In this document: piece after piece, positions 27,278 through 37,087 of the stretch
Layout: each line of letters opens with the position of its first letter
Position numbering within the stretch: position 1 is the stretch's first letter
NCBI GenBank assembly: GCA_016290875.1
Contig: JAEEVL010000022.1
Coordinates: 1-55,931 of the forward strand
Source of the DNA: Ruminococcus sp.
GTDB lineage: Bacteria > Bacillota > Clostridia > Oscillospirales > Ruminococcaceae
Direction: 5' to 3'
DNA length: 55,931 nucleotides
The notes under the pieces: generated by a model
Databases searched by the model: none
Told to the model about the DNA's origin: nothing
The model's input: only the letters and a program-made list of their open reading frames with translations
Position numbers and translations under genes: made by a program

Positions 27278-27334
27278 ACGGCAGTATATAAGTTTATTGC
27301 ATCTGCTGTGTTTTATGGCAGATGTTTTTATTTT
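27278..27334 (+). promoter_or_regulatory. Attenuator-like leader of the biosynthetic operon
   Basis: A terminator hairpin CATCTGC (27300-27306) / GCAGATG (27318-27324) is followed by TTTTTATTTT. An upstream segment ACGGCAG (27278-27284) can instead pair with CTGCTGT (27303-27309), which overlaps the terminator stem. Another small hairpin CTGC-AAAC-GGCAG (27272-27284) can sequester that segment. Such mutually exclusive pairing is the usual layout of transcription attenuation. The signal is unknown. GCTAAGTGTTAG (27335-27346) follows. Confidence 0.6.
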
Positions 27335-27370
27335 GCTAAGTGTTAGATTGCGCAAACAATGGAGGAAGAT

Positions 27371-28078
27371 ATGAGTAAGGAAATGATAAAGTTTGAACAC
27401 GTATTTCGTTCATACGGTGAAGGCGAGAATATGTTCTACGCTGTAAAGGACGTGAATTTCGAGATCAATGAAGGTGAATTCGTTGTCATACTTGGTCAGT
27501 CAGGTGCAGGAAAATCTACTGTACTGAATATGATAGGCGGTATCGACAGTCCTACCAAGGGAAAGATAACTGTAAACGGCAAAGATATTACGGATTACAA
27601 TGATTCGCAGATGTCTGATTACCGTGCTTATGAGATAGGCTTTGTGTTTCAGTTCTATAATCTGCTCACAGGTCTTACAGCATATGAAAATGTAAATCTT
27701 GTGAATGAGATAGTTGAAAAGCCACTTGATCCCGAAAAAATGCTTGAAGCAGTGGGACTGCTTGCTAAGAAAAAGAAGTTTCCCTCACAGATGTCGGGCG
27801 GAGAGCAGCAGAGAGTATCAATAGCGAGGGCGCTTGCCAAAAATCCGCCGATAATCCTGGGTGATGAACCTACCGGCGCACTGGATTCCGATACAGGAAA
27901 AAAGGTTCTGAAGCTGATGTATGATGTTTGTCGTGAGCATAACAAAACTCTTGTTATCGTTACACATAATGCGAATATTGCTCAGAGTGCAGATAAGGTA
28001 ATCCGAATGAAAAATGCACAGGTACAGAGTATTGAGATAAATTCTGATCCGCTTCCTGTGGAGGAACTTGAATTATGA
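27371..28078 (+). CDS. MacB/LolD-type ABC transporter ATPase
   Basis: This 235-residue ATPase has Walker A GQSGAGKST (near 44), Q-loop, signature MSGGEQQRVSIARAL, Walker B PPIILGDEPTGALDSDTG and the H-loop VTHN, the pattern of the MacB/LolD/FtsE group. I start at ATG 27371 because GGAGGA lies just upstream; the ATG at 27359 overlaps that site. It overlaps the FtsX-type permease gene by 4 bases and forms an exporter with it. As first gene of the operon it probably exports or gives self-resistance to the cluster product. Confidence 0.9.
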   Translation: MSKEMIKFEHVFRSYGEGENMFYAVKDVNFEINEGEFVVILGQSGAGKSTVLNMIGGIDSPTKGKITVNGKDITDYNDSQMSDYRAYEIGFVFQFYNLLTGLTAYENVNLVNEIVEKPLDPEKMLEAVGLLAKKKKFPSQMSGGEQQRVSIARALAKNPPIILGDEPTGALDSDTGKKVLKLMYDVCREHNKTLVIVTHNANIAQSADKVIRMKNAQVQSIEINSDPLPVEELEL

Positions 28079-30390
28079 TATTTCTGAAAAAACTTCTGCG
28101 TGATTCAAGAAAAAATCTTTTTCCTATTATTTCTATCGTATTTCTGTCATTTATGGCAGTTGCCTGCTTTACAGGCTTCACAAGCTCAAATATAGGCACT
28201 AAGAACGACAGAAAGAAATACCATGATGAGACTGCTCTTGCGGATTTCTGGATATACGGAAAATTTTCAGAGGAACAGCTTGCCACTCTATGTGACTGCC
28301 CTGAAATAGTCTCGGCTCAGCTGAGAAGGGAGATAGATACAACAGACAGCAGCAATAACAAGATATATCTGTATATCGAAAGTGAAAACAAGGTAAGCAA
28401 GCCGTATATCGTTGAGGGTGAAGAGTTCGATCCTGCCGCTGATAATGGCATATGGCTGAATTCACGCTATGCCGAGGAAAACGGTATATCAACCGGTGAT
28501 GAATATACTCTGAAATATGAGGGCGTAAGCATTACACAGAAGATACGCGGACTTATTATGAGCCCTGAATATGAATACTACAAGGCTGATAATGATACCG
28601 AGCCTGATTTTTCAAATATCGGTTTTGCATATATACCGGTCAATGCGTTTTCGGTTGATGAATATAATGCGGTGAAGGGAAACATTTCTGAAAAAGGAAT
28701 GGAAATGGATCAGCTTATACTGATCGCTGAAACTGATGATATCAATGAGATAAGAAAGCTTGCAGGCGAAAAACTCAGCGGTTCATTTGTGAGTGTCCTT
28801 GCAAGAGAGGATATACAGGGCATCAAAATGCTTGACGATGAGATAAAGCAGCATGAGATGTTTGCATATGTTTTCCCTGCGATATTTGTAGTTATCGCTC
28901 TGATGATAATTATAACCACGATGTCAAGGATAATAAATGAATCCCGTATGCAGATCGGTACTATGAAGGCTCTTGGCGTAAAGAAACGCAAGATAATGAT
29001 GCAGTACCTGTATTTCAGCTTCTTGTTATCATTTACAGGATGCCTTTGCGGACTTATCGGCGGTCCGACTCTGTTCGGCTCGCTTATGGGCAAGTTTATG
29101 GCACTGACATTCACAATGCCTGAGTGGAGCTGCGGATACTCGGCAAGCTTTTATGTTGTTTCGGCGGCACTTGTTGTGATATGCGTTCTTGCAGCATATA
29201 TGAGTTGCCGCAGGATAATCAATATGCCGACAAGGGATATCCTCTATCCCCGTGCTCCGAAAAAGGTGAAAAAGTGCATATTCGAGAGAATGCCATTCTG
29301 GGACAAGCTGAAATTCTCACTTCAGTACAATCTGCGTGATATGACGCGAAACAAAGTCAGAAACGGAACAGTTCTTGTGGGCATAGTCGGAAGTATGCTG
29401 CTTACAGCGTCAGCTCTTGGCTGTCTGGACACTCTTGACAATATGAAGAAGTGGAATTTCGATAAGATACAGCAATTCGAGTACCAGCTTACTTTCAGAT
29501 CAGAAGCTGAACTTGCTGAAAAAGAAAGCGTGAGAGATGATCTTGACGGTGAACTGGTAATGATAAGCGGCATCGAACTCAAGTCCTCCGACACAAGTGA
29601 GAAGAGCTATAATGCCAATGTAACTGTTACAGAGGGAAAGGGGCTTTACAATATCACCGACGAGGATACAAAGGTTTATGAGCTGTCAGACGGCGAAGTT
29701 TCACTTACAAGTGTTCTTGCAGATAAAGCCGGTCTGAAAAAAGGCGACAGTTTTATGTGGAAAAAATACGGTGATGATAAATGGACTGAAAGCAAGGTCG
29801 GCAGTATAAGCAGAAGTATCGGCGTTCAGGGCATTTCAATGCTCAGAACGACTTATGAAGCCGGCGGAGGAGAATTTGATCCCTTTGTCTGCGTTACAGA
29901 TGAGGATGCCGGGGAAAGAAGCTATGATTCTGTAACTGATATCGCATCAAAAGAAGATCTTGAAGAATCATGGGACAACGGATTGCAGATGTATTATGTA
30001 ATAATCCTTTCTTTCGTCATTATGACGCTCGCGATACTGTTCATTGTGATCTATAATTCAGCTATTCTTTCATTCAATGAACGTCAGAAGGAGTTTGCAA
30101 CGCTTAAAGTATGCGGTATCAAAAAGGGTGTGCTGAGAAAGATAATGACCGCTCAGAATATGTGGATGACAATGATAGGCTGTATAGTTGGAATGCCTTT
30201 CGGACGTATCGTTTTGAACTATATGTTCACATCAGGCGGTGACAGTCAGGACTTCGCAGTCGTAATTTACCTGAGGTCTTATCTGATCAGTTTTGCAGCA
30301 GTTGTTGTATGCTCTTATCTGATAAATCTTCTGTTCACAAGAACTCTAAGAAAGCTGAATATGGCTGAGTGTATGAAGGCAAATGAATAA
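28075..30390 (+). CDS. FtsX-type ABC transporter permease
   Basis: This 771-residue permease has an N-terminal helix (about residues 13-35), a periplasm-facing domain (about 40-255), a three-helix FtsX unit (about 260-385), a second extracellular region (about 430-620) and a final three-helix FtsX unit (about 635-760). This two-FtsX layout is typical of Firmicutes permeases paired with a MacB-like ATPase, which move peptides, lipids or antibiotics outward or sense them. It overlaps the ATPase gene. The substrate is likely the product of the enzymes that follow. Confidence 0.88.
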   Translation: MIFLKKLLRDSRKNLFPIISIVFLSFMAVACFTGFTSSNIGTKNDRKKYHDETALADFWIYGKFSEEQLATLCDCPEIVSAQLRREIDTTDSSNNKIYLYIESENKVSKPYIVEGEEFDPAADNGIWLNSRYAEENGISTGDEYTLKYEGVSITQKIRGLIMSPEYEYYKADNDTEPDFSNIGFAYIPVNAFSVDEYNAVKGNISEKGMEMDQLILIAETDDINEIRKLAGEKLSGSFVSVLAREDIQGIKMLDDEIKQHEMFAYVFPAIFVVIALMIIITTMSRIINESRMQIGTMKALGVKKRKIMMQYLYFSFLLSFTGCLCGLIGGPTLFGSLMGKFMALTFTMPEWSCGYSASFYVVSAALVVICVLAAYMSCRRIINMPTRDILYPRAPKKVKKCIFERMPFWDKLKFSLQYNLRDMTRNKVRNGTVLVGIVGSMLLTASALGCLDTLDNMKKWNFDKIQQFEYQLTFRSEAELAEKESVRDDLDGELVMISGIELKSSDTSEKSYNANVTVTEGKGLYNITDEDTKVYELSDGEVSLTSVLADKAGLKKGDSFMWKKYGDDKWTESKVGSISRSIGVQGISMLRTTYEAGGGEFDPFVCVTDEDAGERSYDSVTDIASKEDLEESWDNGLQMYYVIILSFVIMTLAILFIVIYNSAILSFNERQKEFATLKVCGIKKGVLRKIMTAQNMWMTMIGCIVGMPFGRIVLNYMFTSGGDSQDFAVVIYLRSYLISFAAVVVCSYLINLLFTRTLRKLNMAECMKANE

Positions 30391-30403
30391 TAAGGTGGTT
30401 AAT

Positions 30404-31807
30404 ATGAAAAAGTATTCGATGATGAGTTTCCCTTTAAGCAAATTTCTTCCGCCGGTGCAGACAAATTACAGGTGTGTTCCTGAGATGTTTGTGCTTGTGT
30501 ATGATTATCTTGGCAGGCTTGGAATGAAAGAGATGATAAGAATGATGAATCTTGCATTCAGTATCCCTCTTGAAGGCACGCTTGACACTGAACGTCTGGA
30601 GTGGAGCTTGCAGCAGCTTTTTGAGGATGAGCCTCTTTTAAGATCATATATCAGCAAGGAAAAAGGCGGCTATTATCTTGTTGAAAAAGATGATTACAGG
30701 TTTACACTTTCAATATCTGATGTTCCCGGAAAGAACCGCATTGATAAGATGAAAGCTGTTAAGGAAATGCTCATTGAGGATGCAAAATCTGATCTTAACT
30801 ATTTTGATCCGGAATTTGAGCAGACACAGTTCAGGCTTCTGAAGCTGGATGACAATATGCACGTTCTGATGTTCCTCGGCTCTCATATTTTCTATGATTT
30901 TGGTGCTTTCACATCTATACTTGCAAGACTTATGAGGTATTACAACGGAACAGAAACTCCGGGTACAAGGCTTGCGACATTCGGAGATTTTATCGAGGAA
31001 GAAAATGCCTTTCTGAAAAGTGAAGCCGGAATAAAAGAGCTTGAATACTGGAAGAATGAGTTTGCAACTTACAAGAGAAAGCGTCTGCCGGCTGATAAGA
31101 AAAAAGCAGCTGTTTGGAAAGAAGAGGATTCGATAGCCTGTTTTGACAATGCACTCCTTGAACGTGTGGCAGAAAGAAACAAGACAAGTGTTTTCAATGT
31201 TATGATGCTTGCCGTACAGATGGCTTATGCAAAGCATACAGGTGATTATGATACAGCGTCAAATTACGTTATATCAAACCGTTCAGAGGAGAAATACAGA
31301 AATACAGCAGGAATGCTTATGCGTATACTCAGCAGCCGCATTGTTATGGATAATGATATGACGATAGCTGAACTTCAAAGAACGATGCGAAAGAAGATCG
31401 GTGAGGGCTACCTTAATCATCATGCTGCAGCTGATACTGTCTGCAATCTGCCGCTGCTGATAATTGACGAAAGCATGGGTGATATAGCCGGTGATCTTAC
31501 ATTTAACGGCAAGCTGATAGATTTTCAGGCGGATCTCAATACTCAGGCGATAATGAGACTGTGTCAGAAGGATACCATAATGGTAATGATCATGCCGGCA
31601 GGAGACAGGAAAACTGTCAATCTCATCGGCAGTACAAAGAAATACGGACATCATTACAGGAGCATACGTGACAATATTATGCTTGCAGTAAGATTTATGG
31701 AGCTCTACCCGGATAAGACTTTCGGTGAGTATATGAGAAGCGATATAAATATTGAAAATGTTGACCTTGCTGAGGACAGTGAGGGGATAGAGCTTATAGC
31801 GATCTGA
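30404..31807 (+). CDS. Stand-alone condensation-domain enzyme
   Basis: This 467-residue protein has the two-lobed condensation/CoA-acyltransferase pattern. The NRPS active-site motif HHxxxDG appears as SHIFYDFG (160-167): the second His (H161) and the Asp (D165) are kept, the first His is Ser and the Gly is shifted. Other family-like stretches are LRSYISKEKGGYYLVE and AADTVCNLPLLI. Such free enzymes join an acyl or aminoacyl group carried on a phosphopantetheine arm to an amine or alcohol. It starts at ATG after AAGGTGG (30404). The two carrier domains in this operon are its probable partners. Reduced activity through the changed motif is possible. Confidence 0.75.
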   Translation: MKKYSMMSFPLSKFLPPVQTNYRCVPEMFVLVYDYLGRLGMKEMIRMMNLAFSIPLEGTLDTERLEWSLQQLFEDEPLLRSYISKEKGGYYLVEKDDYRFTLSISDVPGKNRIDKMKAVKEMLIEDAKSDLNYFDPEFEQTQFRLLKLDDNMHVLMFLGSHIFYDFGAFTSILARLMRYYNGTETPGTRLATFGDFIEEENAFLKSEAGIKELEYWKNEFATYKRKRLPADKKKAAVWKEEDSIACFDNALLERVAERNKTSVFNVMMLAVQMAYAKHTGDYDTASNYVISNRSEEKYRNTAGMLMRILSSRIVMDNDMTIAELQRTMRKKIGEGYLNHHAAADTVCNLPLLIIDESMGDIAGDLTFNGKLIDFQADLNTQAIMRLCQKDTIMVMIMPAGDRKTVNLIGSTKKYGHHYRSIRDNIMLAVRFMELYPDKTFGEYMRSDINIENVDLAEDSEGIELIAI

Positions 31808-31829
31808 ATCAAGCAGCTGAGGTGGTATT

Positions 31830-34778
31830 ATGGAGAGATATGATATAGCAGTTATAGGTATGAGCGGAAAGTTTTCCGGAGCAGCTGATCTTAAAGAGTT
31901 CCGGAAACTGCTTGACAGCAAGAGGTGTACAGTTTCAGAATTATCGGAAAAGCGTATGGGACTTATGAACGCTGACCGTGACAGGAAATATATGAAGTGT
32001 GGATATATCGAGGATGTTGATATGTTCGACAATGAGTTTTTCGGCATAACCAACCGTGAAGCAAGGCTTATGAGTCCTGAACAGAGAATGAGCATGGAAC
32101 TCGTTGCAGATGCGATATACGATGCAGGATATTCTCTTGAAGGATTCAGAGGAGCGAACTGCGGTGTATTCGTTGCCGGCGGCGCAAGTGACTACAACAA
32201 ATACATAAAGCGTCAGAGTTCCACTTCCATAATCGGAAGCGAACCGTATATGCTCAGCGGACGCATAGGCTATATGTTTGACCTCAGAGGCGAGAACATC
32301 ACTATGAATTCAGGCTGTTCGTCTTCAATGGCAGCAATAAACACAGCCTGCGAAAAACTCCGTTTCGGCGATATTGATACAGCCGTTGTCGGAGGCGTTA
32401 TAGTGTATGTTGAGCCGCTCGAAGCAGGGGACAATATGTATGACATACTTGGTATTATGTCGCCTGAATATGAGCTCCATGCCTTTGATGAGAAAGCTGA
32501 TGGAACTGTTATAGGCGAGGGCGGCGGATATGTTCTGCTGAAACGTCTTGAAGATGCTGAAAGGGATCGCGACCATATTTACGGTATAATCAGGAGCTGC
32601 AATGTGAACAGCGACGGCGGAAGATGCAGCAGCGTGTCAATGCCGAGTACGGACGCTCAGAGAGATGTGGTCATCAATGCATGGAACGGTATAAACGTTT
32701 CTCAGCTGACTGAGATCGAAGCACACGGTATCGGAGCACTTCTTGGTGATGCAGTTGAGGTCGGCGGACTTACCGATGCAATAAAGAAGCATAATATCAC
32801 AGATAAGAAATTGCCTGTAAGCTCGGTCAAATCAAATATCGGACATCTTGTAACTGCTTCGGGAATGTCCTCGTTCATCAAGGTAATGATGGGATATGAG
32901 AACTGCGAGACCTATCCCGTTGTCGGTATGGATAAGCTGAGCAATATGATACATATTGAAGATACAGGGCTTGAGATACTTCACGAAACAAAGCACTGGA
33001 ATAAAAGCGATAAGCGTATGACCGGTATCAGCTCTTTCGGGCTCAGCGGCTGCAATGCGCATATCGTGGTTGAAAACAGACCTGTTACCGAGAAAAGCGA
33101 CAGCGGTATCATGAGAGCATACAAGCTTTCGGCAAGGTCGGAGAATGCGCTGAAAGAAATGTGCAGCAGACTTGCGGCAGATATTTCCGAAAAAGGGTAC
33201 AGCGCTGAGGATATTGCCTATACTCTGAATACAGGCCGTGATGATTTTGCGTTCAGAACGGTTATAAAGGCATCAGATAAGGCTGAGCTTTGCAAATCGC
33301 TTGAAGAAGAATCAAAATTTGGACATTCATCTGAGAAAACAGAATACAAGGTAGTATTTGCAGCCAAGAATGAGGGCGGAGATATTACATCTGACGCGAT
33401 AACAGAGCAGTTCCCGGCAGTTTCGGAATTCGTATGCTCTGACATCGGCGATGACGCACTCAGAAGAAAGACGGCTCTTTACCGTTTTATCGAAAGCATT
33501 GGCATAAAGTGCAGCACAGCACTTGTAGATAAGGTCTCAAGAGCCGCACTTGATATTTCAGACGGTAAGATCACGGCAGATGAGCTTTCAAGCATAATTT
33601 CAGATAATCCTCAGAACAGCGACTATTCAGCTTACAGAGCACAGATAGAAAAGCTCGCGGCGAAGTCGAAGAATAAGCTGCTTGTAGTCGATCTTTCTGA
33701 CGGCGGCGTACTCTGCGATATGGATAACGGCAGCAATATCACCGTTGTTAATGCTTCGTCGGCTGAGGGATTTGCTGAACTGATAAGGATATGGTACAGC
33801 GCAGGAAATGATATAAAATGGAATGAACTTTACAGGAATACAAATGCTGTAAAAGTTCCGCTGACGGGATACGCATTTGAGCGCAGACCGTTCTGGTTCA
33901 GGAACGATGAAGAACCTGCCAGGGAAGCCGTGCAGGAAAAGAAGATACAGAGCGTTATACTTTCGCCTCTTGCAAAGATGATACTCGCATCAAAGAACCT
34001 CAAAAAGATATTCTATATGGATTCAGAGGATATAAGCGATGTTGACCTTTCAGCCATGCCTTACGCATCTCCTGTATTTAAAAAGGCTTTTGTGCCCGAA
34101 TCGGGCAACATAGATGCTGACTACAAGCTGGCGATGTACAGGACACTTGCTGAAAATGGCATAACACCCGATATAGTTATCGCCGATGAAATTTGCAGAG
34201 CTGAATACAGATACCTGCGCGGCTGGATAGACAGGGAGGAACTGCTTGATACCCTGGACAGCGCTTCTGTTTCAGCAGGCGGTATCAATACGGGAAAGCT
34301 TGAAGCAATACGTAAAGCCGCCGGAAACGGTGTAGCTGTTGTTTTTGATTTCAGTCATAACAGTGCGTTGAAGGAGAAACTTTCTGACAGCGGCATCATA
34401 GTTATGGAACTGTTTGAACCAAAGGATTTTGAAGCGGCTGTTTCACTTAATAAGGGCGCTGTAAGTGACGGCGAAGCTGATGAAGAAGAGGTTTCTTCTG
34501 TTGCTGCCATATCACAGACAGCAGCTGAAAAAAGAGTTATAGAGAAGACTCCCGAGCAGCTTGATGCGGAGAATTTCCTTGAAGAGGTATGGGGAAAACA
34601 GCTTGGTGTGAACGGCATATCACACACTGACAATTTCTTTGCACTTGGCGGTAATTCGCTTATCATGCAGGCTATGTCAGGCGTTATAAACGAGCATTTC
34701 AACAAAAGCTTTGATATATTTGAACTCTATGATAATGAGACTATAGAAAAACTGGCTGCGGTCATTCTTGCAGCGTAA
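31830..34778 (+). CDS. Ketosynthase-carrier protein lacking a recognisable acyltransferase
   Basis: This 982-residue protein begins with a full ketosynthase (about 1-425). The active Cys is C163 in NSGCSSSMAA (usual DTACSSS), with His 299 in EAHGIGALLGD and His 339 in KSNIGHL, so the Cys-His-His triad is kept. A KS-to-AT linker follows (about 430-500). The next 200 residues end like a normal post-AT linker (DIKWNELY...VPLTGYAFERRPFWF, about 665-692), but no GHSxGE acyltransferase motif is present. Residues about 700-890 are unassigned. The C-terminus is a carrier domain with Ser943 in LGGNSL. It probably elongates or joins an acyl chain once, loaded in trans. Confidence 0.85.
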   Translation: MERYDIAVIGMSGKFSGAADLKEFRKLLDSKRCTVSELSEKRMGLMNADRDRKYMKCGYIEDVDMFDNEFFGITNREARLMSPEQRMSMELVADAIYDAGYSLEGFRGANCGVFVAGGASDYNKYIKRQSSTSIIGSEPYMLSGRIGYMFDLRGENITMNSGCSSSMAAINTACEKLRFGDIDTAVVGGVIVYVEPLEAGDNMYDILGIMSPEYELHAFDEKADGTVIGEGGGYVLLKRLEDAERDRDHIYGIIRSCNVNSDGGRCSSVSMPSTDAQRDVVINAWNGINVSQLTEIEAHGIGALLGDAVEVGGLTDAIKKHNITDKKLPVSSVKSNIGHLVTASGMSSFIKVMMGYENCETYPVVGMDKLSNMIHIEDTGLEILHETKHWNKSDKRMTGISSFGLSGCNAHIVVENRPVTEKSDSGIMRAYKLSARSENALKEMCSRLAADISEKGYSAEDIAYTLNTGRDDFAFRTVIKASDKAELCKSLEEESKFGHSSEKTEYKVVFAAKNEGGDITSDAITEQFPAVSEFVCSDIGDDALRRKTALYRFIESIGIKCSTALVDKVSRAALDISDGKITADELSSIISDNPQNSDYSAYRAQIEKLAAKSKNKLLVVDLSDGGVLCDMDNGSNITVVNASSAEGFAELIRIWYSAGNDIKWNELYRNTNAVKVPLTGYAFERRPFWFRNDEEPAREAVQEKKIQSVILSPLAKMILASKNLKKIFYMDSEDISDVDLSAMPYASPVFKKAFVPESGNIDADYKLAMYRTLAENGITPDIVIADEICRAEYRYLRGWIDREELLDTLDSASVSAGGINTGKLEAIRKAAGNGVAVVFDFSHNSALKEKLSDSGIIVMELFEPKDFEAAVSLNKGAVSDGEADEEEVSSVAAISQTAAEKRVIEKTPEQLDAENFLEEVWGKQLGVNGISHTDNFFALGGNSLIMQAMSGVINEHFNKSFDIFELYDNETIEKLAAVILAA

Positions 34779-34804
34779 TGTGATTTTTCAGGAGGGTGAA
34801 TTAA

Positions 34805-36352
34805 GTGCAGACTGCATCTTTGCTTGGAGAGGTTTCCAGAAAAACTGTTATTGACTATATATCTGAGAGCGCAGAAAAATACGGCGATCATACGGCTGTT
34901 ACAGACAGAAAATCATCGCTTACATACAGTGAGCTTTCCGAAAAAATACCTGTTGCAGCAGGATATCTCAAAACTATCGGTATACAGCGCGGCGACAGAG
35001 TAATACTTGAAGCTGTATCTGATGCGGATTACGTTATAGTATATCTTGCGCTTCAATATGCAGGTGCTGTTACGGCACCTGTAGAAAGAGGAATAAAGCC
35101 TGAACTGCTCAGCTATCTTGCAGAAAAGACAGAAGCAAAGCTTTTCGTGTGCCATTCGGCACAGTCGGCAGATTCTGTAAAGGCAGTGTCCTATTCCGAT
35201 ATTGTAAAGGGCGCAGAAAGCTGGAATATTTCAGCAGAACGCTGCAAAAGAGATAATGATTCTCCAAGTGAGATCATATTTACCACAGGTACTACCGGCA
35301 AGCCAAAAGCCTGCTATCATACGATCAAGAACATTAGCGCCAACACCGATAATACGGTTGAGGGAATGAGTATGACGCACAGTGACCGCGTACTGATACC
35401 GCTTCCTCTTAATCACTCATTCGGTATGAGAGTTCTCAGGGCTGTATTTGAAGTCGGCGGAACTGCTGTGATACAGAGCGGTGCGGTGTTCTATGATGCT
35501 ATAAAGAAAAGCATCGAGGATAACAGATGTACTGCTATGGTATGCGTTGCTGCAACTATGGAATCCATACTCCGTGAAGCCGGCGAGGAGGGCGTAAAGG
35601 CCGCCTTTTCCGGACTGAGATATATTGAATTCAGCGCCGGTGCTGCACCTGTGTATCTCCGTGAAAAGCTTACGGAACTGCTGCCGGATACGCACATTCA
35701 CAATACATGGGGTTCCTCTGAGAGCGGCGGCTGTGTATTTATTGATGTGTCTGAAAGAAAGGACAAGATTACAGCTCTGGGAAGAAGCATCGGTGATACC
35801 ATACTTGAGATATGGTCTGATGAAAAGAATGATTTCATAGACGGATACGGTCAGGAGAATACGGGCAGACTGGCAATATACGGTGATATGATATTCTCGG
35901 GTTACTGGAATCAGGAGGAGCTTTACAGCGATTCTGTCCGTGACGGCTGGCTTATAACAAAGGATATGGTATGGCGTGACAAGGACGGCTATTTCTATAT
36001 GCTTGGACGCGCTGACGACATCATCAATGTCGGCGGTGAAAAGGTCGCTCCCTCTGAGATAGAGGAGATAGCTGTCAGTGTGGACGGACTCGGAGAATGC
36101 GCCTGCGTAGGTGTAAAGGACACTGAGGGCGTTCTCGGACAGATACCTGTTCTGTTCTACACCGAAAAGAACGGCAGAAAGGTCGATATTGAAGCATTAA
36201 AGGGCGAATTCGCAAGAAGGATCGGATTGATGAAAGCACCGAGACGTTTTGTTAAACTGGACGAGATACCACGGAATTATATGAAGAAAAAGGATTACAA
36301 GCTGCTTAAAAGTGAGATATGGAAAAAGTATGAGGTGAGAGCAAATGCCTGA
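34805..36352 (+). CDS. Acyl-adenylating enzyme (ANL superfamily)
   Basis: This 515-residue enzyme has the AMP-binding motif IFTTGTTGKPKA (about 156-168), A5 NTWGSSESGG, A7/A8 DGYFYMLGRADDIINVGGEKVAPSEIEEI and a C-terminal Lys region NYMKKKDYKLL. It activates a carboxylic acid as acyl-AMP and transfers it to CoA or a carrier. No carrier domain is fused. The start is GTG 34805, 8 bases after AGGAGGG. It overlaps the thioesterase gene by 8 bases. With the adenylation-carrier protein at 37088 the cluster has two acid-activating enzymes, suggesting two building blocks. Confidence 0.88.
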   Translation: MQTASLLGEVSRKTVIDYISESAEKYGDHTAVTDRKSSLTYSELSEKIPVAAGYLKTIGIQRGDRVILEAVSDADYVIVYLALQYAGAVTAPVERGIKPELLSYLAEKTEAKLFVCHSAQSADSVKAVSYSDIVKGAESWNISAERCKRDNDSPSEIIFTTGTTGKPKACYHTIKNISANTDNTVEGMSMTHSDRVLIPLPLNHSFGMRVLRAVFEVGGTAVIQSGAVFYDAIKKSIEDNRCTAMVCVAATMESILREAGEEGVKAAFSGLRYIEFSAGAAPVYLREKLTELLPDTHIHNTWGSSESGGCVFIDVSERKDKITALGRSIGDTILEIWSDEKNDFIDGYGQENTGRLAIYGDMIFSGYWNQEELYSDSVRDGWLITKDMVWRDKDGYFYMLGRADDIINVGGEKVAPSEIEEIAVSVDGLGECACVGVKDTEGVLGQIPVLFYTEKNGRKVDIEALKGEFARRIGLMKAPRRFVKLDEIPRNYMKKKDYKLLKSEIWKKYEVRANA

Positions 36353-37076
36353 TGAACTTAACCGATGGCTCAATGTCATAAAGCGGAAAAATGACTGTAA
36401 GTTCAGGATATTCTGTCTGCCTTATGCAGGTTCGGGAGCATCGCTGTATTCAGTCTGGGAGAATTATTTCGGTGACGATGTGGAAATATGTGCAGTACAG
36501 CTTCCCGGAAGAGAAAACAGACGCAAAGAACCTCTTTGCAGTGATATAAACGAAATTGCTTCAAAGGTTGCAGGTGTGATAGCTTCGATGGCTGACAAGC
36601 CCTTTGCAGTTTTCGGATACAGCATGGGCGGCGTAATAGCTTACAGAACAGTTCTTGAACTTGAGAAAAAGCACGGCATATCTCCGAAAGTCCTGTTTAT
36701 GGGAGCATCTTCCATATTCAGCGACAGAGAGGAAAAAGTAAGTGAACTGAAAGAGGATACACTTATATCTTACCTTATGTCCATAGGCGGAACGTCTGAT
36801 GATACTTTTTCTTCGGAGCAATACCGCAAAGCATTTCTGCCGATAATCAGAAACGACTATCTGCTGCTCGAAAAAGCTGCCGGTATGTTTGAAAGAGTTG
36901 GCTGCCCGATAGTGTCATTTGCGTCGGAGGAAGACAAGGCTATGCCTTACAGGAATATCCGTCTGCTCAGATTTATGACAGATGACTGGACTGTACATAA
37001 GATGACAGGGAACCATTTCTTCATACATAATAAGCTGAGGAATATTACAGATATCATCAAAGAGACCATTGCTTGA
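36345..37076 (+). CDS. Type II thioesterase
   Basis: This 243-residue alpha/beta hydrolase starts with FCLPYAGSGASLYSVW, has the LPGRENRRKE motif of NRPS/PKS editing thioesterases, the nucleophile Ser93 in GYSMGG (usual GHSMGG), an Asp in the SEEDKAMP region near 197 and the catalytic His224 in TGNHFFIH. Such enzymes clear stalled or wrongly loaded carrier domains, and may here release the product because no fused thioesterase exists. Confidence 0.9.
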   Translation: MPDELNRWLNVIKRKNDCKFRIFCLPYAGSGASLYSVWENYFGDDVEICAVQLPGRENRRKEPLCSDINEIASKVAGVIASMADKPFAVFGYSMGGVIAYRTVLELEKKHGISPKVLFMGASSIFSDREEKVSELKEDTLISYLMSIGGTSDDTFSSEQYRKAFLPIIRNDYLLLEKAAGMFERVGCPIVSFASEEDKAMPYRNIRLLRFMTDDWTVHKMTGNHFFIHNKLRNITDIIKETIA

Positions 37077-37087
37077 AGGAGAATACT

